DNA of 64,000 bases from Salvelinus alpinus. Taxonomy: Eukaryota > Chordata > Actinopteri > Salmoniformes > Salmonidae. Location of the stretch: the NCBI RefSeq assembly GCF_045679555.1, contig NC_092090.1, positions 32,746,788-32,810,787 on the forward strand, read 5' to 3'. Positions 32,538 to 44,000 of this stretch are shown piece after piece. The position numbers were made by a program, and so were the translations under genes. Under the pieces are notes generated by a model. It saw only the letters and a program-made list of their open reading frames with translations. It had not been told where the DNA came from and made no database searches. Each line of letters begins with the position of its first letter. Position 1 is the stretch's first letter.

Positions 32538-33889
32538 ATGGCGGTCTGTGTCGCTGTCATCGCTAAAGAGGTAACATTAAACAAGAATGCTATTTACCTC
32601 GACATTTGATGGAATGTATTGCATTTTTTTTTTTTATGTATTATCCTCCAATGGGAAAGGGGGATACCTAGTCAGTTGTACGACTGAATGCATTCAACTG
32701 AAACGTGTCTTCCGCATTTAACCCAACCCCTCTACGAACCTGAGTGGTGACTGTGATGCTATAAGGCTAGGTAGTAGCTAGCCAGCTGGGCTAACTAGTT
32801 AGTTAGCTAAATTGATTATGGTTTATTTAGAACTGACTAGCTAGTTAGTAGCCTATGTCGTAGGGTTCACTTGAGAGATAAGCATACAATAATAATGCAT
32901 CAAGTCAGACTTTAGGTTAAATGTTCAGACGTAGCTCGCTATTCGTATTCAATTCATATGCAGATCAGTGCTGTCCTTCAATCTTGGTCCAAACCAAAGG
33001 TTGAGTTTTTTTTTAAATTCTAGCCCAACACACCCAATGTTAACAAACTAGCTCATCATTAAGCCCTCGGGTGTGTTATTGGGTTGGAACAAAAGATTGC
33101 ACACCCTCAACCTGTGGTCCAGCACCATATACATTCTATCTGCAAGTATTTGGCCAGTTTAACTTTTGTGATGAATTGAGGTTTTATTATGGAAGGTTGC
33201 ACTAATTAATTCCCTATTCTGTTAGAATTATCCTCTGTTCATCCGAAGTGTACCCGTACAGAATGAACTGAAGTTCCACTACACAGTGCATACCTCTCTG
33301 GATGTGGTGGAAGAGAAGATTTCAGCAGTCGGCAAAGCTATGGCAGACCAGAGAGAGCTTTACCTTGGGTTGCTGTACCCAACGGAGGACTACAAAGTGT
33401 ATCCTTCTCATTTGATAAAATTGTATATTACACTCCTGTCTGCATCATGTTTTTTCTCCTATCAAATTGAATGTATACTCCTTTACCGACATACCAGATA
33501 TGGCTATGTGACAAACTCCAAGGTGAAGTTTGTCATTGTCGTGGACTCGTCAAACACGTCTCTGCGGGACAATGAGATTAGAAGTGTAAGTCAACCCCTG
33601 ACTGTATGGTTCTCTTAATGGCTTTCTGGGGATCTGATTTTGATGAAACTACTTGACACAGTTATTCTTTCCTTCAGATGTTCAGAAAGCTACATAACTC
33701 ATTTACTGATGTGATGTGCAACCCATTCTATAATCCTGGAGACACCATTCAGTCTAAGTAAGCTATCCCCACTAAAACTGTTAATTATGTAATGGTGTAT
33801 ATCAAAATTGCTATAATCATTGATTTCCACCTTTTTTCTCCAGGGCCTTTGACAGCATTGTGTCTGCAATGATGGTGCAAGCTAGCTGA
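32538..33889 (+). CDS. trappc2l: TRAPP complex subunit 2-like protein (5 exons)
   Basis: Sedlin-family subunit of the TRAPP tethering complexes that act as Rab1/Rab11 exchange factors in ER-Golgi traffic. Exons: 32538-32570, 33226-33398, 33498-33585, 33678-33757, 33844-33889; phases agree and give 139 residues (human about 140). The protein starts [19 protein letters not shown] and contains [18 protein letters not shown] and [14 protein letters not shown], strongly conserved in vertebrates; the fold is a small longin-like domain. AATAAA lies at 33982-33987. It shares a promoter with GALNS and is tail to tail with PABPN1L. An open frame running through intron 2 into exon 3 is read-through and not a gene. 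Confidence 0.97.
32640..32760. repeat. Short salmonid repeat fragment in TRAPPC2L intron 1
   Basis: GGATACCTAGTCAGTTGTAC followed by CATTCAACTGAAACG and TTTAACCCAACCCCTCT is a motif I recognise from many salmonid introns. The class is not clear. Confidence 0.45.
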
Positions 33890-33981
33890 TATTGTCCTCC
33901 TGAACATCTGTACATAATTTCTTTAACATCTGTACATAATTTCCTGAAACTCTTTACATGTTGCCTCGTGTATAACAGTGA

Positions 33982-33987
33982 AATAAA
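33982..33987 (+). promoter_or_regulatory. TRAPPC2L polyadenylation signal AATAAA
   Basis: Canonical hexamer 93 bp beyond the stop codon, within GTGAAATAAACTATG. Confidence 0.7.
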
Positions 33988-34038
33988 CTATGTCCATCAG
34001 AACCTCCATTTCAAAGAAGCACTATCAAGTGTAATTCA

Positions 34039-34044
34039 TTTATT
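34039..34044 (-). promoter_or_regulatory. Candidate PABPN1L polyadenylation signal (AATAAA on minus strand)
   Basis: TTTATT on the plus strand gives AATAAA for PABPN1L, about 650 bp beyond its stop and only 52 bp from the TRAPPC2L signal on the other strand. Use of this hexamer would make the two transcript ends overlap or abut. Confidence 0.4.
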
Positions 34045-34693
34045 CATTTCTAAAGCAAAAGATGTTTGACAAATTATATACAGCCATAAACATTGCTTCA
34101 AGTACATGGCAACAACTCAATCTCTCAAACTGCCAATTGCATGTCAATATAGTTACAAAAGAAAGCCAATCACACCCCAAATGTTATCATTTGTGTTTGG
34201 TGTTTTACAACAACTATACTTACAAGCTCGATAGCCACACACCAACAAAATGAGTGATCTGATCAAAACATCCTTAAAAAAAAAAAGTATCTGACATGGC
34301 AAATGGCTGTGCATTCAAAAAGTTATTGGGGTAAATAATGGCACAGAAACTGCTCAAGAAATAAAATAACACCATAGGCACAATCTTTAACTGTATTAAG
34401 CAGCAAAACAAGGCTGGCCTCATCCATTTCCCCTACAATAAGAGGACAAAATGGCCATTGCAAAGTCTGTCTTGTTAGGATTAAGTTGCAATAACTTTTT
34501 ATAGAGGCTGTTAACAAAAGTTGCCATATGAATTAATTCAATGAGGTTGAAATCTGCTTTTCTCTCGATTTCTGCCCATTAACATGCATTGAAAATAATT
34601 TGCAAATGAGTCGAGTAGAGACGAGCAAGTCACGATTTCCTGAAATTCTCATTCCATGTTGATATCAAACAATCACTTGAATCCAGGTGTGAT

Positions 34694-36804
34694 TCAGTAG
34701 TGTTGCTGCGGGTGCATGTGTCCACTGTGCCCTGGCCCCGAGTGGTCAGTCGGTGGGGTTATGAGGAGAAGGCATGGGTGTCGTTTAGGGCCCTGCTCAC
34801 GGTGCTCAGGAACCCCCCAGTGTCTCTTCCCAGCTGGGGGCCCGTAGGGGTGTGGTGAGACTGACCTGGCAGGGCCAGTATTGTAGCGGAACCTGCCTTG
34901 TTGATACCCATTGTATCTGGGTGGGTGGAAACCTCGCCCCCTGGATCGAGCACCTCTGTGAATCCCCCGGTCTGTGGTGCTGATTCCTGGCATGTTGGTC
35001 CTTTTAGGCAATACCTGCAATGCAAAGGCCACAGAAACAACCTACTAAAAGACCTGGAATCATAATTTACAATTAACAGGAAAACTTAATTCTGCTCAAT
35101 TTATTCATGAATGTGCAACTTTATCAATCAAGTGTGTTTTGAGTTTAGAATTCAGGTTTCCCTTCCTACTAACCTTTATGACTCTGTCTCTGAATACCGT
35201 CTCATCCAGGCTCATGGCAGTCTGCACTGAGTCCCTGTCATGGAACTCAATATATGCAAAACTGGGAGAAAGAAAGTTGTTAACTTATACACAATCACAT
35301 ACTCAAATTGTTAACAGAACATACAAAATGTCCAAGAAACAAATAAAACGGTGCATAAACCATGTAATTGGACTTTGCATTGAAACTGAGGTCCCACATG
35401 ATGGGATGGATAGTTAACCTCACCCCTTGGGATGGCCAGAGAATTTGTCACAAAGGATGGTTACTCTGTTGACAGGACCACAGCCATTGAAATGGATCTC
35501 CAACTCATCTGCAGTGGCACCATACTCCACCTGTTCATTTCCATATAATATCATGTCTATGCATGAGTCTATGCATGAGGACCCTCAGTTACTGTGTGGA
35601 TATCGTATCAAATATGAATTGTGTATAACTTGACATGAATGCAAAATGTAGACATTAATAAAAAAAAAAATAAACCTTACATTCCCCACATAGACAGATC
35701 TGTTGTCAGCATCTATCCTTTCCTCATGGGTCATTGTATAGAACATTCCTGCTGTTTTGAACAGAAGAGAACACTGGAGCATATTGCACACGACTGAAAT
35801 TGAAAGACATCAAACACAAAGCAACTATTTACAACACCACCAAGAGGAACTGAGGACTACTTAGATGTATTTATCAAGAGGAGTTTGCAAGACGACAGCC
35901 CCATTCCATCGGAGGAAGGGACAACCTGAAATAGAGGCTGCCGGGCCTTGGGCAATGATAAAACCCTTCTGGAACGCTGCGGCTCACTGCTCGTCTCATT
36001 GGGCAATGATGAGGCTCATGTGAGCCACACCGTGGCAGGCCAGCCCAGCAGATGGGCTCAGGTGTGGGCCAGCTGGCTAGGCTGAACAGGAGCTGGAGCT
36101 CAGCTGAACAGGAGCTCACCTGCCTGGATCTGTCTCTCTGTTGCCTCATACTGCACTGCTCTCAGCCGCTCCTCCTCCTCCATCTCTTGCACCCGTGCCT
36201 TGATGGCTTCAAGCTCCTATATGGAATGGGAAATGCCAAAACATCTGAAATACGCATTGTCATAAGAGGTAGTGTAGGAATATGCAGTATGAGACAATTT
36301 CTTAACTTTCAGACAACATAAAAACATGTCTGAAATGTATGAGATGAGCGCCTTGAGGTTTCGGATGCATATAATCTCAGTGGCCTATTTGAACAGCTGT
36401 TTTAAGTTGTTGTTTGAGGATGCAATTATATTGTTCAGAACCACACTTGCTGCTGCCACATTACGCAGGCGCGCCCCAGTGGATGGATATATTGTGGCAA
36501 GATAATGCAGTTTAAACCTACAAAACTGTCATATCAATCAGGTAACATAGGTGGAACATAGACGTAGCATGTGTGCTGCAGTAATAATACAATAGGCTAC
36601 CTGGAATATGCTTTGACCCTACGTTGTTATGTAGCCTACAATCAATTGCGCATTCAAGAAAGAAAAAAAACAGTAGGCTAGCCTACAATTTGTATCACGC
36701 AAGGCCGAATGCAATTATCTTGTTTTCTTACATACCGGGTCCTCCATGTAATGATCTCCCGCGAGCTCGCCTTCTATGTACATATCTTGCCTTTGCTCCG
36801 CCAT
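34694..36804 (-). CDS. pabpn1l: Embryonic nuclear poly(A)-binding protein 2 (PABPN1-like, 6 exons)
   Basis: ePABP2 binds poly(A) tails of maternal mRNA in oocytes and early embryos. Exons in transcript order: 36804-36736, 36216-36120, 35751-35681, 35530-35424, 35261-35174, 35014-34694; GT-AG introns, consistent phases, 250 residues. The start [16 protein letters not shown] is short and acidic. A coiled-coil segment follows ([17 protein letters not shown]), then one RRM: RNP2-like [11 protein letters not shown], the middle [17 protein letters not shown] and RNP1-like KGFAYIEF. After [17 protein letters not shown] comes an Arg/Gly-rich tail ([10 protein letters not shown]). The tail then runs to HPQQHY and lacks the WYSPY-type ending known from PABPN1. 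The assignment to PABPN1L instead of PABPN1 rests on its place between TRAPPC2L and CBFA2T3 and the lack of an alanine tract. No disruption seen. Confidence 0.93.
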
Positions 36805-37778
36805 ATTCAGTGCTCAACAGCAGACACCAAACCCATGCCCGCAGACGCCACTTCAATCCCCGCGACGTCGCTCTCTTGTAGCCAGTCCAGTGTAGAAGAC
36901 TCCAATGCAATCGATGTTTTTTTTTATTATCACTTCTCCGATTTGAATAAGGTTAATAAATGTAGCCTGTATACGGAAATTTGTTTGGATTAAATAAAAA
37001 TATCTTCCCGCGGACGGAATCTACCCACGCCCTTGTCAATAGTGGTTGCTTACCTGTCTGTCAAATATGACGAGAGGAAATGTCAATTAATTATCACATG
37101 GTTGTGGGCTCGCCCCATCAGTTGTTGGATTGGCATTTTAGGAAAATAAATCTGTAAGGTATCATTTTATTTTCATAAATGCAAATAAATGCATTCTCGT
37201 GTGGTTTCAATACGAACTGCTATTGATTACAATGTCAGGTCAGGATAAGGGGACTTGTCCAAATGCTGCCCGTACACCACTGTCCCCCTCTATGGACTAT
37301 GTGTAATATAATGAAAATAACAGTAAAAAGCCTGTTGTGGTCTTTGTCTATGATTTACGTTCATCTTAACCTAACGGTTGATTTCTGACCCACAGAGGGT
37401 GCCTAATTGTAAGAAGTAACCTAAGCCTATTGGACTCAGTCACATGTTAACTTTAATGTTTCTGTTGTGTACTTTAATATTTTTGCTGGTACATGTACCG
37501 TTACCTTTACAAATCCCGTTTTAAAATCTATCAGATTATAGTGGCATTCAAACTCAGCTGAGACCCCATTTTTTACCCAAGAATTTCTCGTGACCCCACC
37601 CCATCCCAAATAAAATAATTGGGTAAATTTCGATTTTTACATCAACAAATAACCTCCAATTCATTGCATTTTCATCTCTTGTCAAAACGAAAAGAAACCA
37701 ATTATACAAATATTTATCAAATTATCTTTCTCAAAAACGTTTGTATAGGCCTATTGTCCCATACCATACTTTTATATA
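36805..37778. other. PABPN1L upstream region, no gene seen
   Basis: Promoter side of PABPN1L followed by unremarkable AT-rich sequence up to the Tc1 element at 37781. The open frames here (up to 94 codons) overlap PABPN1L exon 1 on the wrong strand or are isolated. Confidence 0.5.
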
Positions 37779-37780
37779 TA

Positions 37781-39355
37781 CAGTACCAGTCAAAAGTTTG
37801 GACACACCTACTTATTTAAGGGTTTTTCTTTATTTTGACTATTTTCTACGTTGTAGAATAATAGTGAAGACATCAAAACTATGAAATAACCCATATGAAA
37901 TCATGTAGTAACCAAAAAAGTGTTAAACAAATCAAAATATATGTAATATTTTATATTCTTCAAAGTAGTCACCCTTTGCCTTCATGGCAGCTTTACACAC
38001 TCTTGGCTTTCTCTCAACCAGCTTCATGAGGAATGCTTTTCCAACAGTCTTGAAGGAGTTCCTTACATATGCTGAGCACTTGTTGGCTGCTTTTCCTTGA
38101 CTCTGCGGTCCAACTCATCCCAAACCATCTCAATTGGGTTGAGGTCGGGTGATTGTGGAGGCCAGGTCATCTGATGCAGCTATCCTTCACTATCCTTCTT
38201 GGTCAAATAGCCATTACACAGCCTGGAGGTGTGTTGGGTCATTGTCCTGTTGAAAAACAAATGATAGTCCCACTAAGTGCCAACCAGATGGGATTGCGTA
38301 TCGCTGCAGAATTCAGTGGTAGACCTGCTGGTTAAGTGTGCCTTGAATTCTAAATAAATCACTGACAGTGTCACCAGCAAAGCAACCCCACACCATCACA
38401 CCTCTTCCTCCATGCTTCAGGGTGGGAACCACACATTCGCAGATCATCCATTCACCTACTCTGTGTCTCACAAAGAAACGGCGGTTGGAACCAAAAATTG
38501 CAAATTTGGACTCATCAGACCAAAGGACAGATTTCCACCGATCTAATGTCCATTGCTCGTGTTTCTTGGCCCAAGCAAGTCTTTTCTTCTTATTGGTGTA
38601 CTTTAGTAGTGGTTTCTTTGCAGCAATTCGACCATGAAGGACTGATTCACGCAGTCTCCTCTGAACAGTTGATGTTGAGATGTGTCTGTTACATGAACTC
38701 TGTGAAGCATTTATTTGGGCTGCAATTTCTGAGGCTGATAACTCTAATGAACTTATCCTCTGCAGCAGAGGTAACTCTGCGTCTTCCTTTCATGTGGCGG
38801 TCCTCATGAGAGCCAGTTTCATCATAGTGCTTGATGGTTTTTGCGACTGCACTTGAAAAAACTTTAAAAGTTCTTGAAATGTTCCAGATTGACTGACCTT
38901 CATGTCTTAAAGTAATGATGGACCTCATTTCTCTTTGCTTATTTGAGCTGTTCTTGCCATAATATGGACCTGTTTTTTTACCAAAATAGGGCTATCTTCT
39001 GTATACCATCCCTACCTTGTCACATCACAACTGATTGGCTCAAACACATTAAGAAGGAAAGAAATTCAAAAAATTAACGTTTAACAAGGCACACCTGTTA
39101 ATTAAAATGTATTCCAGGTGACAACTTCATGAAGCTGGTTGAGAGAATGCCAAGAGCGTGCAAACTGTCAAGGCAAAGGGTGGCTACTTTGAAGAACCTC
39201 AAATATAAAATATATTTGGATTTGTTGAACACTTTTTTGCTTACTACATGATTCCATATGTGTTATTTCATAGTTTGATGTCTTCACTATTATTCTACAA
39301 TGTAGAAATTGGTAAAAAATGTAAGTAGGTGTGTCCAAACTTTTGACTGGTACTG
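37781..39355 (-). mobile_element. Nearly full-length Tc1 element (ends CAGTACCAGTCAAAAG)
   Basis: TA-flanked (37779-37780 and 39356-39357), about 1575 bp, with ends CAGTACCAGTCAAAAGTTTG and its reverse complement. The transposase reads on the minus strand, beginning near 38960: MRSIITLRHEGQSIW, FKVFSSAVAKTIKHYDETGS and [10 protein letters not shown] belong to its DNA-binding half; the minus strand near 38130 encodes a SPDLNPIEMVW-type catalytic block. Several frame breaks make it inactive. Located between PABPN1L and CBFA2T3. The same family, truncated, occurs at 27505-29291. Confidence 0.9.
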
Positions 39356-39361
39356 TATATA

Positions 39362-41081
39362 CACTACCATTCAGAAGTTTGGGGTCACTTAGAAATCTCC
39401 TTGTTTTTGAAAGAAAAGCAAAAAATGTTGTCTATTAAAATAACATCAAATTGATCAGAAATACAGTGTAGACATTGTTAATGTTGTACATGACTTTTGT
39501 AGCTGGAAATGGCAGATTTTTTATGGAATATCTACATAAGCGTGCAGAGGCCCATTATCAGCAACCATCACTCCTGTGTTCCAATGGCACGTTGTTTTAG
39601 CTAATCCAAGTTTATCATTTTAAAAGGCTAATTGATCATGACAAGACCCTTTTGCAATTATATTAGCACAGCTGAAAACTGTTGTTCTGATTAAAATAGC
39701 AATAAAACTGGCATTCTTTAGACTAGTTGAGTATCTGGAGCATCAGCATTTGTGGGTTTGATTACAGGCTCAAAATTGTTAGAAACAAAGACCTTTCTTC
39801 TGAAACTCATCAGTCTATTCTTGTTCTGAGAAATGAAGGCTATTCCATGCAAGAAATTGCCAAGAAACTGAAGATCTCGTACAACGCTGTGTACTACTCC
39901 CTTCACAGAACAGCGCAAACTGGCCCTAACCAGAATAGAAAGAGGAGTGGGAGTTCCCGGTGCACAACTGAGCAAGAGGACAAGTACCTTAGAGTGTCTA
40001 GTTTGAGAAACAGACGCCTCACAAGTCCTCAACTGGCAGCTTTATTAAATAGTACCCGCAAAACACCAGTCTCATCGTCAACAGTGAAGAAGCGACTCTG
40101 GGATGCTGGCCTTCTAGGCAGAGTTGCAAAGAAAAAGCCATATCTCAGACTGGCCAATAAAAATAAAAGATTAAGATGGGCAAAAGAACACAGACACTGG
40201 ACAGAGGAACTCTGCCTAGAAGGCCAGCATCCCGGAGTTGCCTTTTCACTGTTGACGTTGAGACTGGTGTTTTACGGGTACTATTTAATGAAGCTGCCAG
40301 TTGAGGACTTGTGAGGCGTCTGCCATCTGCCCAGTACAGTTGAAACCATGATTAATCCATGAAGAGCACACTTCTCCAGTGTGCCAGTGGCCATTGAAGG
40401 TGAGCATTTGCCCACTTAAGTCGGTTACGACGCCGAACTGCAGTCAGGTCCAGACCTTGTGGAGGACGATAAGCACACAGATGAGCTTCCCTGAGACGGT
40501 TTCTGACAGTTTATACAGAAATTCTTTGGCTGTGCAAACCCAGTTTCATCAACAGGTCCACGTGGCTGGTCTCAGACGATCACACAGGTGAAGAAGCCGG
40601 ATGTAGAGGTCCTGGGCTGCAGTTTTGAGGCCGGTTGGACTTACTGACAAATTCTCTAAAACGACATTGGAGGTGGCTTATAGTAGAGAAATGAACATTC
40701 AATTCTCTGGCAACAGCTCTGGTGGACATTCTTGCAGTCAGCATTCCAATTGCATGCTCTGTCAAAACTTGAGACATCTATTGCATTGATTTGTGTGACA
40801 AAACTGCACATATTAGAGTGGCTTTTTATTGTCCCCAGCACATGGTGCACCTGTGTAATGATCGTGCTGTTTAATCAGCTTCTTGATATGCCACACCTGT
40901 CAGGTGGATGGATTATCTTGGCAAAGGAGAAATGCTCACTAACAGGGATATAAACAAAATTGCACAACATTTGAGAGACATAAGCTTATTGTGGGTAAGG
41001 AACGTTTCTGGGATCTTTTATTTCAGCTCATAAAACATGGGACCAACACTTTACACGTTGCGTTTATATTTTTGTTCAGTG
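39362..41081. mobile_element. Chimeric Tc1: foldback family B half joined to a different Tc1 half
   Basis: Flanked by TA at 39360-39361 and 41082-41083. From 39362 to about 40320 it is foldback family B: left arm with the transposase start (ETHQSILVLRNEGYSMQ), the loop at 40126-40207 in coding orientation, and a truncated right arm. At about 40320 (GCGTCTG/CCATCTGCC) it switches to the minus strand of another Tc1 family, whose transposase N-terminus lies near 40777 (MSQVLTEHAIGMLTARMSTR) and whose outer end is TTTGTTCAGTG (41071-41081). So the two ends come from different families (CACTACCATTC and CACTGAACAAAAA). Confidence 0.85.
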
Positions 41082-41083
41082 TA

Positions 41084-44000
41084 TTTACATTTTGTTGACC
41101 CCTGGTCGCAACCCCGACTTTGAATACCACTACACCAAAATACGATTTTCCAACTTACCAGTGCAGCAGTATTTCATTATGACATTGAAATAAGGATCTT
41201 TGACTCAGAAAATCAGGAAATATGTTTGATATTTCATTTCATGTTTAATTACGCAGTTACATAGCTCAACACAGACGATAACCTGAATTAGAATGTTTAC
41301 AGCTTCACACATCCAACATAGCGCACAGTTAAAGAAGGGGAATAGCAAAAAGGGAAGGAAAGCATGCAATAAATAAATAAAAATCAGAATTAAATTCTTC
41401 TGGCACAGTTCACTTCATCTAAAGAATGGTAATAGGACCCTTAAAGAGGAAAATACATTTTTCTTCAAAGCGCCAACCTTTCCTACAGAAACTTTTTTTT
41501 TTCTGTAATAATGTATTGCACAATACAGTATATAATGCTTCCCTACACATATAAAACCAAGTCTTTGTCTTGAAGTAATAATGTAAAAAACAAAAACAAA
41601 ACACTTTCATCCCTACCATGGCTTGGGGAGACCAAGAGCTGTATCCACTTTTGCCAAATCAGCTTTGTATCAGTGCGGGCTTTACAGGGCAATCAATCGC
41701 TAAAATCAGATGAGCCAGGAAACTCCATTGATAGATTGGTGGTAAATGGTTAGGGAGAGGCTGATGCCAACATGCTAGTATTTGCCATCGAAAATACAGA
41801 ATTTGCCCTCTTCATGTATGCCGTAATAAAAACCTAAAGAGATAAGAAAGTGGTCTGTATGTGTGAATGAATGACAGTCTTTATCTATATATAAGAGGCA
41901 TAGACCTCCAGGCTATGTAGATTTTACATCAGAGGCAGGAACAGTCCTCCTAATACCCCATTATGACATGAGTCATCACAGGGCATGAATGAAATAGAAC
42001 ACTCCACACACAGTTGGTCTTCCATTATTCCATGTCCAGAACCTAAATCCTTTCCTCAGAGCCCATACCACTTTAGGAACCTTGTTGACCTTGTCTGGTC
42101 ATAAAAAAAAGAGAATTAGTTAACTTTCTCTCCAGTGGGTCACACAGAATAGGAACTCAGCATGCTAACTCTACTTCAGCTGTCCTTTCAGTGACAGCTT
42201 ACATGGCCAAATGTCCAACAGCATCAACCCCTGTATAGACCTGCTCAAAGAACATGTACCCCAATGCTGGGCTAAAGAAGGGACAGCAGAGAAAGAGAGA
42301 GATGGTGTGATAGATATTACAAACACAATTTTTTTTTGGGTCAATAAAAATAGCATTTGCCACAAGTTGTGACAAATCAAAGAGTTATTGTGTTTCAGGG
42401 TTGATTCGCAGACAAGCAAAGCACACAGAGAGCATTAAAGGATAATGTGTATTGAAATGTCATCAAAACCTACAGTAATGTTGTGGATAATATGGTGGGT
42501 GAGTTCACTCTGTCTTTCCCTCTCAGTGCACTGCTACATCTTTAGAATTCTCTGCCATTGTTCTGACTGAGATGTTTCATTAAAGCTCTGAAGGTTCAAG
42601 TAGTTTGTACAGAGAAACTGTGAAAAGAGAAAAACAAGTACACACACACACACACACACCATGCATTTATTCCATCTGTAAGCAAGGCTTAGGAAGAAAA
42701 CTCAAAGCAATCATTACGCATTCCGGAGATGTTTCTGTAGTCTTATCTGAGGCATTAGATATGTAGAAACAAGCGCTTTGATTGCTTGAATAAATAATCT
42801 ACAAATCTCCACCTTCACAGATGCGTTGGTTGTTTGTTTTTGTCTTGTGCTTTGAGCATGTGTTTATTTCAGACACTTTGGTTAACAGGTATAGTTGGCC
42901 TCAAGCCTCCTTATTTCTGGTCTTTCTCTACACAATTTCAAAATCCACTGCCGTGCAGAAATACTTTGGTCTGTGCTTTTATTTGTTTTGGACTACAAAT
43001 GGCATGTAATGGTTTTACGTTCAGCTTGGGTATGGAAGGAATTACTGTATATCGAACCCTGAACAGTGTTGTGTACGTAGAGAGTCTAGAATCAAAATCA
43101 TCTGAGTGTTCCTCATTTGATCACTATTTCTGACTGACAGAGTTGAGGTGCGAAAATATTCACATTGTAAAGTTATCAGTATTAGATCTTTCGGGTTTGT
43201 TTCCTATTTGCTCTGATGTTTGTGTGAGTTTGCATGTCTGCTCGCAGCCCTGCTCCCAAAGCTCAGTGACCTCTCCCAGTCATGTGCTGCAGCGTCACAG
43301 GAGGTAGCTTGTGGTGGGTCAGGAGACAGGAGGGATGTTCAGGTGGGGGTTAAAGAGCAGAGGGCTGAAGAGGTTTAGAAACACAAACAGGCTGAAGTCA
43401 TTTCAATACATCGGTAATAACATACGACACACATATACACGCAGATGCAGGGTACCTCGCAGCTTGTCACATTTGAACGATTTATATATTACTTTTCGAT
43501 ACTGACATATAGGAAAATAGATCATGTACATATGTGATACATTAAACACACTGTCAATGCTAATAGACATCTAATCGTTTCTGCGTCAATATGTCACTCT
43601 GGGTTTTAAATGAGAAAGAGCCTGGCAGACCATACTTGTAACAGTAGAAGATAAAACAACACAACAGCTTGGTCCATTTTAGAGTTATGTGGCCAATTGG
43701 TTAGGGATTGTTATATCATTCATTTTAACATGGCAGGTACAGCCCCGATTTAATGCTACGTTTGAAAGCCATTTGAGCTTGTAATTCTAACTTAATGATG
43801 TTTTAACTTATAGCTTGTGATGACATTACTGTATGAGATGGCATTCCTCCTTGTTAGCCTGTGATTGTGAAGACATCTGTTCCAACTCGCCCAGGTTCTG
43901 AGTCCTTTTCGCCTTGCTAGGATCCTAACCCTACATGAGGATAAATGACTGAGACTGCATCTTCACAAACTAATCTATGGACAGAGTAAGAAAAAATAAC

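Noticed and set aside
33286-33618. 110-codon frame as an independent small gene
   Set aside because: It runs from TRAPPC2L exon 2 through intron 2 and into exon 3; the splice sites inside it give the conserved protein.
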